Below are positions 13,611 through 22,039 of a stretch of 34,977 nucleotides of DNA, in pieces. Source of the DNA: an uncultured Clostridia bacterium (GTDB lineage Bacteria; Bacillota; Clostridia; Lachnospirales; Anaerotignaceae). A model generated the notes under the pieces. The model did no database searches. It saw nothing but the letters and a program-made list of their open reading frames with translations, and was not told the DNA's origin. The position numbers and the translations under genes were made by a program. Where the stretch lies: the NCBI GenBank assembly GCA_910587735.1, contig CAJUNT010000024.1, positions 1-34,977 on the forward strand, written 5' to 3'. Numbering within the stretch: the stretch's first letter is position 1; each line of letters starts with the position of its first letter.

Positions 13611-14405
13611 TTATCTGAAAGCTGGTTTTTGTTTAGAAAGAAATGCTTCCATACCAATTTCTTTATCTTCTGTAGCAAAGCAAAGTCCTACTAAGTCCTT
13701 TTCTAGTTCCAAAGCGTTCATTAAATCCATGTCGCTACCTTCATTAATAGAAAGTTTTGCATATTTTACACCAATAGGAGATACTTTTAAAATATCTTTC
13801 ATCATTTCTTTTGCAGAAGAAAGTAATTCCTCCGCTGGTACTACTTTATTTACTAATCCAAGTGTTTTAGCTTCTTCTGCTTTTACTTGTCTACCTGTAA
13901 ATATCATTTCTTTTGCAAGTCCTGCACCTATCAATCTAGGTAAGCGTTGTGTGCCTCCAAAACATGGCATAATACCTAATGTTACTTCTGGCTGTCCAAA
14001 TACTGCTTTTTCTGATGCAATTCTAATGTCACAGCTTAATGCCAACTCACAGCCACCGCCTAATGCAAAACCATTTACTGCTGCAATAACAGGTTTTGTA
14101 ATTGCTTCAATTTTATTGAAAGTAGCTTGTGCATATCCTGCATAATCTCTACCTTGTTCACTTTTATAAGGACGCATTTGCACAATATCTGCTCCTGCTA
14201 CAAATCCTCTGCCTTCTCCTGTAATAATCACGCCATAAATATGATTATCTTCGTTAATCATATCTGTAATTTTTTGTAGTTCGTCCAATGTTTGATTATT
14301 TAAAGCATTTAATGCTTTAGGTCTATTCATTGTAACTGTCAATATATTTTCTTCCAATTCTATTTTTATATTTTCTAATGTACCATTCAATTCTTCAAAT
14401 TTCAT
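13611..14405 (-). CDS. Enoyl-CoA hydratase/crotonase-family dehydratase
   Basis: 264 residues, standard crotonase length. The oxyanion-hole segment is FVAGADI (68-74) and both catalytic glutamates are present: Glu120 in GGGCELALSCDI and Glu140 in FGQPEVTLGI, so it should hydrate/dehydrate acyl-CoAs rather than isomerise. It most resembles clostridial 3-hydroxybutyryl-CoA dehydratase (Crt). Being last in an inositol operon, after an Fe-dependent alcohol dehydrogenase and 14 bases from the aldolase, it plausibly dehydrates 3-hydroxypropionyl-CoA to acrylyl-CoA; that substrate is inference. AAGGAGGATATACATT precedes the start. Confidence 0.9.
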   Translation of the reverse strand: MKFEELNGTLENIKIELEENILTVTMNRPKALNALNNQTLDELQKITDMINEDNHIYGVIITGEGRGFVAGADIVQMRPYKSEQGRDYAGYAQATFNKIEAITKPVIAAVNGFALGGGCELALSCDIRIASEKAVFGQPEVTLGIMPCFGGTQRLPRLIGAGLAKEMIFTGRQVKAEEAKTLGLVNKVVPAEELLSSAKEMMKDILKVSPIGVKYAKLSINEGSDMDLMNALELEKDLVGLCFATEDKEIGMEAFLSKQKPAFR

Positions 14406-14419
14406 AATGTATATCCTCC

Positions 14420-15265
14420 TTATGAAAGACTTTCCATGTTAAATACTTTAATGTGTTTTTTTACATTTTGATAGGTTCCTTCTGTCATAGAACTATTCAA
14501 ATCAAAATAATTGTGCTTTCCTTCTGATTTGATATATTCTTCTACTTTGTTCGTTAAGCTATTAAAACTAGCAGTTGCAATATTGACTTTTTTAATTCCC
14601 AAAGAAATTGCTTTTTGAAAATCTTTATCTGTAATGCCACTTCCTCCGTGAAGTACCAAAGGAATAGACACATTATTTTTAATTTGCTCTAATATATCAA
14701 ATGCTAATTTTGGTGCAACTGGATAATTACCGTGAGCATTTCCTATCGCAACAGCAAGTGCATCAATACCAGTATTTTCTGCAAATACTTTTGCATCTTG
14801 TGGGTCAGTGCAACGGATGCCATGGTCGCTGCTTCCGTCTTCACTACCTCCCACAAGCCCCAGTTCTGCCTCTACTGTAGCACCATATTTTTTTGCTAAT
14901 TCTACAACACTTTTTGTTTTTTCAATATTTTGTTCAAATGGTAGTGTAGAAGCGTCCAACATTACAGAAGTAAATCCAATTTCTAATGCTTGTTTTACTG
15001 TTTCCAATGTCAAACCGTGGTCTAAGTGTACTGCAACATCTACTTTTGATTGTTTTGCTGCGGCAACCATCATAGGACCTATCATATGTAAAGGAGAATA
15101 ATTCAAGCGTACTTCTGCAATCTGTAATATAATAGGTGTTTGCATTTCTTCTGCTGCTTTAATCGCTCCCCTTATCATTTCCATATTTGCGATACTAAAT
15201 GCTCCAGAGCCTATTTTTTTATTTTCTGCATTTTCCAACAATGTTTTCATTTTTACAAGTGGCAT
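14420..15265 (-). CDS. iolJ: Class II aldolase, probable DKG-6-phosphate aldolase IolJ
   Basis: 281 residues of the class II fructose-bisphosphate/tagatose-bisphosphate aldolase family (FbaA, GatY, IolJ). Zinc and catalytic residues are visible: HLDHG (80-84, with Asp82 catalytic and His83 a ligand), GNAHGNY with His178, and LHGGSG with His206. In the inositol pathway IolJ splits 2-deoxy-5-keto-gluconate 6-phosphate into dihydroxyacetone phosphate and malonic semialdehyde. Position in the operon with iolB, iolC and iolD is the main reason for choosing IolJ over the other aldolases. AGGAGGTATCTT precedes the ATG. Confidence 0.87.
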   Translation of the reverse strand: MPLVKMKTLLENAENKKIGSGAFSIANMEMIRGAIKAAEEMQTPIILQIAEVRLNYSPLHMIGPMMVAAAKQSKVDVAVHLDHGLTLETVKQALEIGFTSVMLDASTLPFEQNIEKTKSVVELAKKYGATVEAELGLVGGSEDGSSDHGIRCTDPQDAKVFAENTGIDALAVAIGNAHGNYPVAPKLAFDILEQIKNNVSIPLVLHGGSGITDKDFQKAISLGIKKVNIATASFNSLTNKVEEYIKSEGKHNYFDLNSSMTEGTYQNVKKHIKVFNMESLS

Positions 15266-15287
15266 AAGATACCTCCTATTTCTTTGA

Positions 15288-16439
15288 TTACCATAAATTT
15301 TTATAAATTTGTTTTACCTCTTGTTCTGTTACTTCTCTGATTGTATTTTGTGGGCTTCCACTATCCATAGCATCAAATGCCATTTTATCAATTTGATTAA
15401 AAAATTCATCTTTATTGATGCCAAATTGTTCTAATGTTGGTGTTTCTAATTCTTTTGTAATATTTTCTACTGCTGCTAAAAATTTTTCACTTGCTTCCTT
15501 ATCACTGTCATTTGCTGTTGCAACACCAATTTTTCTACCTAACACTGCAAAACGGTCATATGCTCCTTCTAAAGCAAAACGTAAACATTCTTTCATAAGC
15601 ATAGCATTAGAAAGACCATGTGCTACGTGGAACAATGCTCCTATAGGTCTACTCATACCATGAATGATAGTAACAGAAGCATTATTAAATGCAATACCAG
15701 CTTCTAAAGCTGCAACAGACATCTGCACTCTTGCTTCCTCATTTTTTCCATCATAAAATGCAATAGGTAAATATTTGAATATACGCTCTACTGCTGACAA
15801 AGCAAATGTATCAGATAATGTTTGTGCTTTTCTAGAAGTATATGCTTCTACTGCATGACACAGTGCATCTAATCCTGTTGCCGCTGTTACTTTTGGTGGT
15901 GCTGTCATAGTAAATTGAGGGTCTATAATTGCCAATTTTGGAATTAATACTTTTCCTTTTAATAACATTTTAATATTTTTTGTAGTATCTGTAATAATAG
16001 TAAATTGTGTTGCTTCTGAGCCTGTTCCAGCAGTAGTAGGAACTGCTACCATAGGAGGCACTTCTACATCAATGACTTTTCCCATATAATCGGAAATACT
16101 TCCTCCATTTACTACCAATGAACCGATTGCTTTCATAGAGTCTATTGGACTACCGCCACCTAATGCAATTAAGAAATCACAATGTTCTTTTTTGTATAAT
16201 GCTAATCCTTTTTCAATCATTTTGTCAGTAGGCTCGCCTAATATTTCAGAATAGATAACATAATCAACGCCTTGATTTTTTAAAGCTGTTTCTACTTTTG
16301 CACAATTTCCTAAATCAATCATTACAGTATCTGTAACAATCATTGCTTTTTTGCCTAAACTCTTTAAAGAGTCTTCTGCCATATTTAATGCTCCTGAACC
16401 TGAAATAATTTGACTTGGTACAATAAATTCTCTTGCCAT
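15288..16439 (-). CDS. Iron-containing alcohol dehydrogenase (putative 3-HP dehydrogenase)
   Basis: 383 residues, group III metal-dependent alcohol dehydrogenase. NAD(P)-binding GGGSPID (94-100), PTTAGTGSE (134-142) and four metal ligands Asp191, His195, His260 and His274 in DALCHAVEAY and HGMSRPIGALFHVAHG are all present. In place of an iolA malonate-semialdehyde dehydrogenase, a dehydrogenase of this kind can reduce malonic semialdehyde to 3-hydroxypropionate; its location between iolB and iolJ supports that role. Other substrates such as butyraldehyde or lactaldehyde remain possible. AAGAGG lies upstream of the start. Confidence 0.9.
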   Translation of the reverse strand: MAREFIVPSQIISGSGALNMAEDSLKSLGKKAMIVTDTVMIDLGNCAKVETALKNQGVDYVIYSEILGEPTDKMIEKGLALYKKEHCDFLIALGGGSPIDSMKAIGSLVVNGGSISDYMGKVIDVEVPPMVAVPTTAGTGSEATQFTIITDTTKNIKMLLKGKVLIPKLAIIDPQFTMTAPPKVTAATGLDALCHAVEAYTSRKAQTLSDTFALSAVERIFKYLPIAFYDGKNEEARVQMSVAALEAGIAFNNASVTIIHGMSRPIGALFHVAHGLSNAMLMKECLRFALEGAYDRFAVLGRKIGVATANDSDKEASEKFLAAVENITKELETPTLEQFGINKDEFFNQIDKMAFDAMDSGSPQNTIREVTEQEVKQIYKNLW

Positions 16440-16463
16440 AATAAAAAACCTCTTTTCTTTAAA

Positions 16464-17243
16464 TTATAAACTATCATGTAACCATGTATATCTTTCATCT
16501 TCACAACGATCTGTCTGCAACCAAGGATTGCCGTCAATATGACGTATCATCCAACAAGTATACATTTGAAATCCTGGTGCAACTGCTTGAGGGTGTAATT
16601 CTCCTCCTGGAATTGCTGAAAAACTTCCGTCCACACTTTTAAATACACTTTCTCCTACAAAACTTGCTCCAAATCCTTCTGGACGGTCAAATTTAAAATA
16701 ATATACTTCTGGCTGTGGGTGTCTGTGTGGTAAATACCCTGACCAATTTCCCTTATCATTTAACACTTCTCCCAATACCATATTAGAATATGGTGCAATA
16801 TCATGGTCAAATATCGTGTTTACTCGTCTTTTTGCTACATTTCCAAATTTCCCTACACAAGAATACCCCCAAGGTGCATCTTCTGGCTGATAAAATTTTG
16901 CATCAAAAATAGTATCATTTTTCGTACACTGCACTAATATTTCTGAGGCACTTTCTGCAATTACTTCTATTTTTGTATCTTTACATACATGAACACAGTA
17001 AGGACCTTCTGTAAATACATCTTTTCTGCTTGCTTTTTGCTGAAAACCATTATATTGATATACAATATTTCCTGAAAGAAGTAATATTGCAGTTTCTTCT
17101 CCTACTTTTTGAAATGTTTTTTTCTCTCCTGCACTCATACGATAGACTCGTATATCCATCATCATTGCTTGATATTCATTGTTATAAGTTGTAAGCACCT
17201 TCTCATTATTTTCATCAAATTTTGGATAACCAAACACTTTCAT
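16464..17243 (-). CDS. iolB: 5-deoxy-glucuronate isomerase IolB
   Basis: 259 residues, a bicupin. The metal site HRHPQPEVYYF gives His173, His175 and Glu179, with His217 in GELHPQAVAPGF. It converts 5-deoxy-D-glucuronate to 2-deoxy-5-keto-D-gluconate, the step between IolD and IolC. AAAGGAGCAAAAAA precedes the ATG; 15 bases from iolD. Confidence 0.95.
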   Translation of the reverse strand: MKVFGYPKFDENNEKVLTTYNNEYQAMMMDIRVYRMSAGEKKTFQKVGEETAILLLSGNIVYQYNGFQQKASRKDVFTEGPYCVHVCKDTKIEVIAESASEILVQCTKNDTIFDAKFYQPEDAPWGYSCVGKFGNVAKRRVNTIFDHDIAPYSNMVLGEVLNDKGNWSGYLPHRHPQPEVYYFKFDRPEGFGASFVGESVFKSVDGSFSAIPGGELHPQAVAPGFQMYTCWMIRHIDGNPWLQTDRCEDERYTWLHDSL

Positions 17244-17258
17244 TTTTTTGCTCCTTTC

Positions 17259-19196
17259 TCAATATTTTCTTGCTTCTCTTCTGCCTTCCATCACTTTTTC
17301 ACAGGCATTTTTTACAGATTGTTTTACTGATGTCGTAGCAATACCTACATTCCACCACGCTTCATATCCGTCTGTCATTGTTTTTGGTATTACTTTTAAA
17401 TCAAACAAACAAGCAATGTTTTGTTTTTTTGCATCTTCTAAAGCATTTTCTAATTCTTGTATTGTTTTGCAAGTATATGTTTTTAAGCCATATCCTTCTC
17501 CAATTTTGGCATAATCTACTGGTATTAAATCTCCTACTGGCTTTTTGCCATCTGTATAGCGGAATTCTGTCGCAATACTTCCAATACCGTGGTTCATTTC
17601 TAAATTATTAATACAACCAAAACCACAATTATCAAATATTATAATATTTACTTTTTGCTTTTCTTGCATAATTGTCATAATTTCGCTATGGAGCATTTGA
17701 AAACTGGAGTCCCCTACCACACAATATACTTCATTTTCTGGTTCTGCAAATTTTGCCCCCAATGTTGCAGCAACTTCATATCCCATACAAGAATATCCAT
17801 ATTCTGCGTGATATCCTCCTCTTTTGTCTGTTACCCATACTCTTTGCATACAGCTTGGTAAAGAACCTCCTGCTGTAATCATAACAGCATTTTTATCAAT
17901 CACTCTGTTAATTGTCGCAAGTGCTGCTGTTTGTGTAATTTTTCCACCTGTTAATTTTATAAATTCTGGTATCGTACGTAAATCTCTTGCTTTGATTAAA
18001 GGTTCAAAGTCTTCTCCTGTATATGCAATAGAAGCTAATCTCTGCATTTCTTCATTCCATATAGCTTTTGCTTTTTGTATTTCATCTGTGTATGCTGACT
18101 GATAGTTACGCTTCCTTAATTTTTCTGCTAACGCTTCCACTGTTACTTTTGCATCGCCTACCGCTTTTACTGCGTCCATTTTATAAGCGTGATAACGGCA
18201 ATTATTGATTGTTACAAATTTTACATCTTTATTTAAAAACAGTCTTTTAGAACTTGTTGTAAAGTCAGATAATCTTGTTCCTATAGCAATAACAACATCT
18301 GCCTGTTTTGCAATAATATTACTTGCATATGTTCCTGTTACTCCAATGCCACCTAAACAATACATATGACTGGATTTACAAGCACTTTTTCCTCCTTGAC
18401 TTTCTCCAAATGGAATATGAAACTCTTCACAAAATTTTTCTACAGTTTCTCCTGCTTCTGAATATCTTACACCACCGCCTACTACAATAATTGGTTTTTT
18501 CGCATTTGCAATCACTTCTGCAATATCTTCTAATTCTTCCTCTACTGCAACAGGTCTTGTAATTCTATGTACTCTTTTTTGAAAAAAATATTCTGGATAG
18601 TCATAACTTTCTCCTTCTACATCTTGTGGTATCGCAATACAGCAAGCACCTGTTTCTGCTGGGTCTGTCAACACTCTCATAGCATTGATTAACGCAGTCA
18701 TTAACTGCTCTGGTCTTACAATTCTATCCCAGTATTTACAAACTGGTTTAAAGGCATCATTTGTTGTTGTTGCTAAACTGTTACTTTGTTCTAATTGTTG
18801 CAATACTGGGTCTGGCTGTCTTGATGCAAAAGTATCTGCTGGAAATACCAAAAGTGGTATATTATTTACAGTTGCTGTTGCACAAGCTGTTATCATATTT
18901 GCAGAACCAGGACCAACAGAAGCAGCACATGGAATAATTTTTCTTCTGTTACTTTGTTTTGCAAATGCTGTTGCAACATGACACATTCCCTGTTCATTTC
19001 TTCCCTGCATTACTCTTAATTGTCCTGGATTTGTGTCTAATGCTTCCCCTAATCCAACTGCAATACCATGTCCAAATATGGTAAAAAATCCTTCTACAAA
19101 TTTTGTTTCTTTTCCGTCCATAGATACATATTGATTATCTAAAAATTTGACAATGGCTTGTGCAACTGTCAATTTGATTGTATTTTCCATAAACAT
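17259..19196 (-). CDS. iolD: 3D-trihydroxycyclohexane-1,2-dione acylhydrolase IolD
   Basis: 645 residues, the usual IolD length, with the three-domain layout of thiamine-diphosphate enzymes. The C-terminal Mg-ThDP motif is VVGDSSFQMLHSEIM...FDNCGFGCINNLEMNHG, and N-terminal GHGIAVGLGEALD and RNEQGMCHVATAFAKQ segments are typical of IolD. It opens the ring of 3D-(3,5/4)-trihydroxycyclohexane-1,2-dione to 5-deoxy-D-glucuronate. The start is either MFMENT at 19196 or the ATG two codons later; AAGGAG lies 4 bases before the first. It follows iolC after 11 bases. Confidence 0.96.
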   Translation of the reverse strand: MFMENTIKLTVAQAIVKFLDNQYVSMDGKETKFVEGFFTIFGHGIAVGLGEALDTNPGQLRVMQGRNEQGMCHVATAFAKQSNRRKIIPCAASVGPGSANMITACATATVNNIPLLVFPADTFASRQPDPVLQQLEQSNSLATTTNDAFKPVCKYWDRIVRPEQLMTALINAMRVLTDPAETGACCIAIPQDVEGESYDYPEYFFQKRVHRITRPVAVEEELEDIAEVIANAKKPIIVVGGGVRYSEAGETVEKFCEEFHIPFGESQGGKSACKSSHMYCLGGIGVTGTYASNIIAKQADVVIAIGTRLSDFTTSSKRLFLNKDVKFVTINNCRYHAYKMDAVKAVGDAKVTVEALAEKLRKRNYQSAYTDEIQKAKAIWNEEMQRLASIAYTGEDFEPLIKARDLRTIPEFIKLTGGKITQTAALATINRVIDKNAVMITAGGSLPSCMQRVWVTDKRGGYHAEYGYSCMGYEVAATLGAKFAEPENEVYCVVGDSSFQMLHSEIMTIMQEKQKVNIIIFDNCGFGCINNLEMNHGIGSIATEFRYTDGKKPVGDLIPVDYAKIGEGYGLKTYTCKTIQELENALEDAKKQNIACLFDLKVIPKTMTDGYEAWWNVGIATTSVKQSVKNACEKVMEGRREARKY

Positions 19197-19207
19197 ACTT
19201 CTCCTTT

Positions 19208-20242
19208 CTATACTCTTGCAATCATCTCTCCATATTGCTCTTTTTCTTCTTTTATAAATTGTTTTACTTGTTGTGCATTTGGTAAGGAGTCAGAACAGTT
19301 ATTACTTCTTACCATCATAGAGGCTTCTGCGGAACCAAACTCTAAACAGTCAATGACTTCCCAACCTTGATACAGTCCATATAAAAATCCGGAACCATAT
19401 CCATCACCACCGCCAAAACCTTTTCTTGCTTGTACTGGGAATGGTTTAATAGAAAAATCTTGACCGTCGCAAGTATATGCTGTGGAGCCTTTCATACCAT
19501 GTTTAATCACTACAATTTTCGCATTATACCCATGCCATGCTTCTGCTGTTTGTTTATCTGTTCTGTTTGGTTGTATTAGTTTTTCTGTTAAATCAAATTC
19601 TTCTCTAGAACCCATAATAATATCTGCTTCTTTTGCTATCATAGAATAGTAAATAGAAATTTCATCTGTATTTTTCCAATTATATTCTCTATAATCAATG
19701 TCAAATATGACTTTTGTATTATTTTTCTTTGCTAACATAACTGCTTTTAATGTTGCCTCTCTGGAAGGACTTTCTGCTAGTGCTGTGCCAGAAACTAGTA
19801 TTGCTTTTGCACTTTTAATATATTCCTCGTCTATGTCTTCCACAGATAACTGTAAATCTGCAATACGATTTCTATACATCAATATACTACTTTCTTTACT
19901 TGACAACATTTCTGTAAATGTTAATCCTAATTTTTCACCATTAGTACATTTTGTAATATGAGAAGTATCAATTCCCTGTTCATTAAAATAATCTACTACA
20001 TATTCTCCAAACTGGTCAGCAGAAACTTTTCCTATAAATCCTGCTTTTAATCCATGTCTTGTTACACCTACCGCAATATTTGCTGGAGAACCTCCTACAA
20101 ATTTTTCAAACATATGTACTTTTTTCAGTGGTTTAAAATCTTCTTTTACTTGGTCGTTGTAAGCAGGATTAAAATCAATAGTTACTCTGCCTAAAAGTAT
20201 TAAATCAAGTTTTCTTGTTTCATCAAATTCAATATATTTCAT
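19208..20242 (-). CDS. iolC: 5-dehydro-2-deoxygluconokinase IolC
   Basis: 344 residues of the PfkB sugar-kinase family. FVGGSPANIAVGVTRHGL near residues 48-65 is the N-terminal family signature and GFGGGDGYGSGFLYG near 270 is the C-terminal one, with Asp of GGDG as catalytic base. It phosphorylates 2-deoxy-5-keto-D-gluconate before IolJ cleavage. First gene of the operon, with GGAGGCTATCAT before the ATG and a strong promoter about 60 bases upstream. Confidence 0.95.
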   Translation of the reverse strand: MKYIEFDETRKLDLILLGRVTIDFNPAYNDQVKEDFKPLKKVHMFEKFVGGSPANIAVGVTRHGLKAGFIGKVSADQFGEYVVDYFNEQGIDTSHITKCTNGEKLGLTFTEMLSSKESSILMYRNRIADLQLSVEDIDEEYIKSAKAILVSGTALAESPSREATLKAVMLAKKNNTKVIFDIDYREYNWKNTDEISIYYSMIAKEADIIMGSREEFDLTEKLIQPNRTDKQTAEAWHGYNAKIVVIKHGMKGSTAYTCDGQDFSIKPFPVQARKGFGGGDGYGSGFLYGLYQGWEVIDCLEFGSAEASMMVRSNNCSDSLPNAQQVKQFIKEEKEQYGEMIARV

Positions 20243-20264
20243 ATGATAGCCTCCGTTCTTATTT

Positions 20265-20270
20265 GCGTGC
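20265..20270. promoter_or_regulatory. GCGTGC half-site near iolC leader
   Basis: A single GCGTGC downstream of the iol promoter, in the untranslated leader about 23 bases before iolC. It is one of six copies of this hexamer (either orientation) around the LacI-family gene. Confidence 0.4.
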
Positions 20271-20298
20271 TTTATTATTATTTGCTTTTGTAGAATTC

Positions 20299-20327
20299 AT
20301 TATAGCACGCAAAAAATCTGCGTGCAA
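20299..20327 (-). promoter_or_regulatory. iol promoter with embedded operator
   Basis: On the minus strand TTGCAC (20322-20327), a 17-base spacer and TATAAT (20299-20304): perfect -10 and a near-consensus -35. The hexamers GCACGC and GCGTGC form an inverted repeat with a 9-base centre, the first overlapping the -35 and the second ending at the base before the -10. A repressor bound here would block RNA polymerase. Confidence 0.8.
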
Positions 20328-20415
20328 GTATTTTTTAATATTTTTTTGTTTTTCTGCACACTGCACAATAATAGTATTAGTTTTTCAGCAAATAGAGCTA
20401 TTTTATTTTTATTTC

Positions 20416-20432
20416 GCGTGCTTTTTGCACGC
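20416..20432. promoter_or_regulatory. Upstream GCGTGC-N5-GCACGC operator
   Basis: GCGTGCTTTTTGCACGC is a perfect inverted repeat of the same hexamer as in the iol promoter, about 90 bases upstream of it. Its position suggests an auxiliary operator that could loop with the promoter operator, as in other LacI-family systems. Confidence 0.6.
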
Positions 20433-20465
20433 AAAAAAGCAGTATTCTAACAAAATACTGCTTTT
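20433..20465 (-). terminator. Terminator of the LacI-family gene
   Basis: A 12-bp stem (20435-20446 with 20454-20465) and 7-base loop, with a TTTTTT run on the minus strand. It lies 24 bases past the regulator stop and isolates it from the iol promoter. Confidence 0.8.
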
Positions 20466-20488
20466 AATATGTTATCATTATTGTTATT

Positions 20489-21514
20489 TTATAAATTATA
20501 TTTCGTTTTAATATTGATGTCTGTAAATAAAAATTCACTTTGAGGCATTTGTCCTTTTCCTAATATATTCGCTAAAATATAAGGAGGACGATACCCCTGT
20601 ATATAACTGTTTTGGTCAATTAAAAAATCTGCAACATTATCTTTTAATATTTTTTCATTTTTAGGTGTTTTATCATAAATAATTACATAAGGTCTTTTTT
20701 CTATATTTAATTTTTCAAATGCTTTTGCTATACCAGATTGACCACCTGATACTACCAATATTCCATTAATTCCTGAAACATCTTTTATAGCATTTTCAAT
20801 AATACGTTCTACTTCTTCTGCTTCATCAAAACTTGCATTTACCCCTGCTATGCTTAACTGAGGATAATTATTTTTGATTTCTTCTATAAATCCATCTACT
20901 CTAGAATTATTTACAGAATTGCTAAAAAATCCTGTAATAATCAAAATTTTTCCTATTCCTCCTGTTAACATATTCATCAAACCTGCTGCTGTTTGCCCGC
21001 TTTTTTGATTATCCATTCCTACAAAACAACATCTTTTTGTTCCTACAATATCAGAATTAAATGTTACTACAGGTATCTTTTTTTGCTCTATTAGCCAATT
21101 TAATTTAGAACGAATGCTTTCACAGTTTACAGGCATAATTGCTAATCCATCAATGCCTAGTTCTGCAAGTTCCTCTATATATTTTAGTTGTATTTTTTCA
21201 TCAACAGAAAACACTTCTTTTACAATAATCTCAATGCCCCATTCTGTTAACTCCTCTTTTGCCTGTTGTATTCCCTTATTTACTTCCAACATAAAAGAAG
21301 ATTTTGCAAGTTGATTAATAATGCCAATTTTTATTTTTTTCTTTTTAATTTCTGACCTCTTTCTGATTGCTGGAGTATATCCTAATTCTTTTGCAATATT
21401 TCTTATTTTTTCAGCTACTTCAGGAGCAATTCTTCCTCTATTATTTAAAGCCCTATCAACTGTCCCCCTAGATACTCCTGCTCTGTCGGCAATTTGTTGT
21501 ATTGTCACTCTCAT
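20489..21514 (-). CDS. LacI-family regulator of the inositol/sugar locus
   Basis: 341 residues. The N-terminal HTH (1-48) is VTIQQIADRAGVSRGTVDRALNNRGRIAPEVAEKI; it has the TVDRALN variant instead of the usual TVSRVLN, which changes the recognition helix and fits an operator unlike the standard LacI box. The rest (about 60-330) is an RbsB-like sugar-binding domain. It lies between the iol operon and the divergent sugar-transport operon, with GCGTGC-type sites at the iol promoter and one 35 bases upstream of its own start, so control of iol and autoregulation are likely. The ligand could be an inositol derivative. AAGGGAGAAATTTT precedes the ATG. Confidence 0.93.
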   Translation of the reverse strand: MRVTIQQIADRAGVSRGTVDRALNNRGRIAPEVAEKIRNIAKELGYTPAIRKRSEIKKKKIKIGIINQLAKSSFMLEVNKGIQQAKEELTEWGIEIIVKEVFSVDEKIQLKYIEELAELGIDGLAIMPVNCESIRSKLNWLIEQKKIPVVTFNSDIVGTKRCCFVGMDNQKSGQTAAGLMNMLTGGIGKILIITGFFSNSVNNSRVDGFIEEIKNNYPQLSIAGVNASFDEAEEVERIIENAIKDVSGINGILVVSGGQSGIAKAFEKLNIEKRPYVIIYDKTPKNEKILKDNVADFLIDQNSYIQGYRPPYILANILGKGQMPQSEFLFTDINIKTKYNL

Positions 21515-21548
21515 AAAATTTCTCCCTTACTTTACAAATATTGCAAAA

Positions 21549-21554
21549 GCACGC
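21549..21554. promoter_or_regulatory. GCACGC half-site upstream of the LacI-family gene
   Basis: One copy of the iol operator hexamer, 35 bases upstream of the regulator start codon. Single half-site; supports autoregulation only weakly. Confidence 0.35.
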
Positions 21555-21692
21555 ACATAATGCTATTGCACATCACCATTTTATTATTTATTTTACACTA
21601 TAAAAACTAAAACTGCTATATATTCAGATATAATTTTTATAAAAAACAATTACAATATTAAAGAAATTTCTAAATAAAGACCATTTAGCAAT

Positions 21693-21851
21693 ATGAAAAT
21701 TAAGACTAATACAAAATTAAATTCTGGAGATTATCCGTTACTTCAAAATATTTTTATGAAAGAATTGGAAAATGAACAGTATTACAAAAGAGATTTCGAA
21801 AAAACTCCTTTCGCGTTATTGATACATAAAATTGGTTTTTTAGCAGCTTAA
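21693..21851 (+). pseudogene. Short ORF, possible restriction-subunit remnant
   Basis: A 52-codon frame ending LENEQYYKRDFEKTPFALLIHKIGFLAA. No Shine-Dalgarno sequence precedes it. The DFEKTPFALLIHKI part vaguely recalls the C-terminal region of type I restriction HsdR-like helicases, so it may be a leftover of a lost gene. It lies in the 525-base stretch between the regulator and the binding-protein gene, which otherwise holds one half-site and one promoter. Confidence 0.25.
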
Positions 21852-21955
21852 AATCACAGTAATAATAAACTATGATTTTTTTGTATATTTTTGTAGAAAT
21901 CAGTTGTTATTTTTCTATAAAATTCAACAAAAAAATTCAAAATAATGAAATAATA

Positions 21956-21984
21956 TTGACATATTATTCTAAAAGTATTATAAC
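21956..21984 (+). promoter_or_regulatory. Promoter of the sugar ABC operon
   Basis: TTGACA (21956-21961, perfect -35), 17-base spacer, TATAAC (21979-21984, one base off). It lies about 55 bases before the binding-protein start. No GCGTGC hexamer is nearby, so this promoter may not be under the same direct control as iol. Confidence 0.75.
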
Positions 21985-22039
21985 TAATATTATAAAAGTA
22001 TTTTATAAAAGTTATTTAAAAATAAAGGGGGAAATATTT

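Noticed and set aside
13603..14145. 180-codon plus-strand ORF inside the crotonase gene
   Set aside because: Opposite-strand shadow of a clear crotonase with all catalytic residues.
21515..22039. Riboswitch in the long leader region of the sugar operon
   Set aside because: The region is AT-rich without a conserved riboswitch core I recognise, and the promoter at 21956 leaves only about 50 bases of leader.
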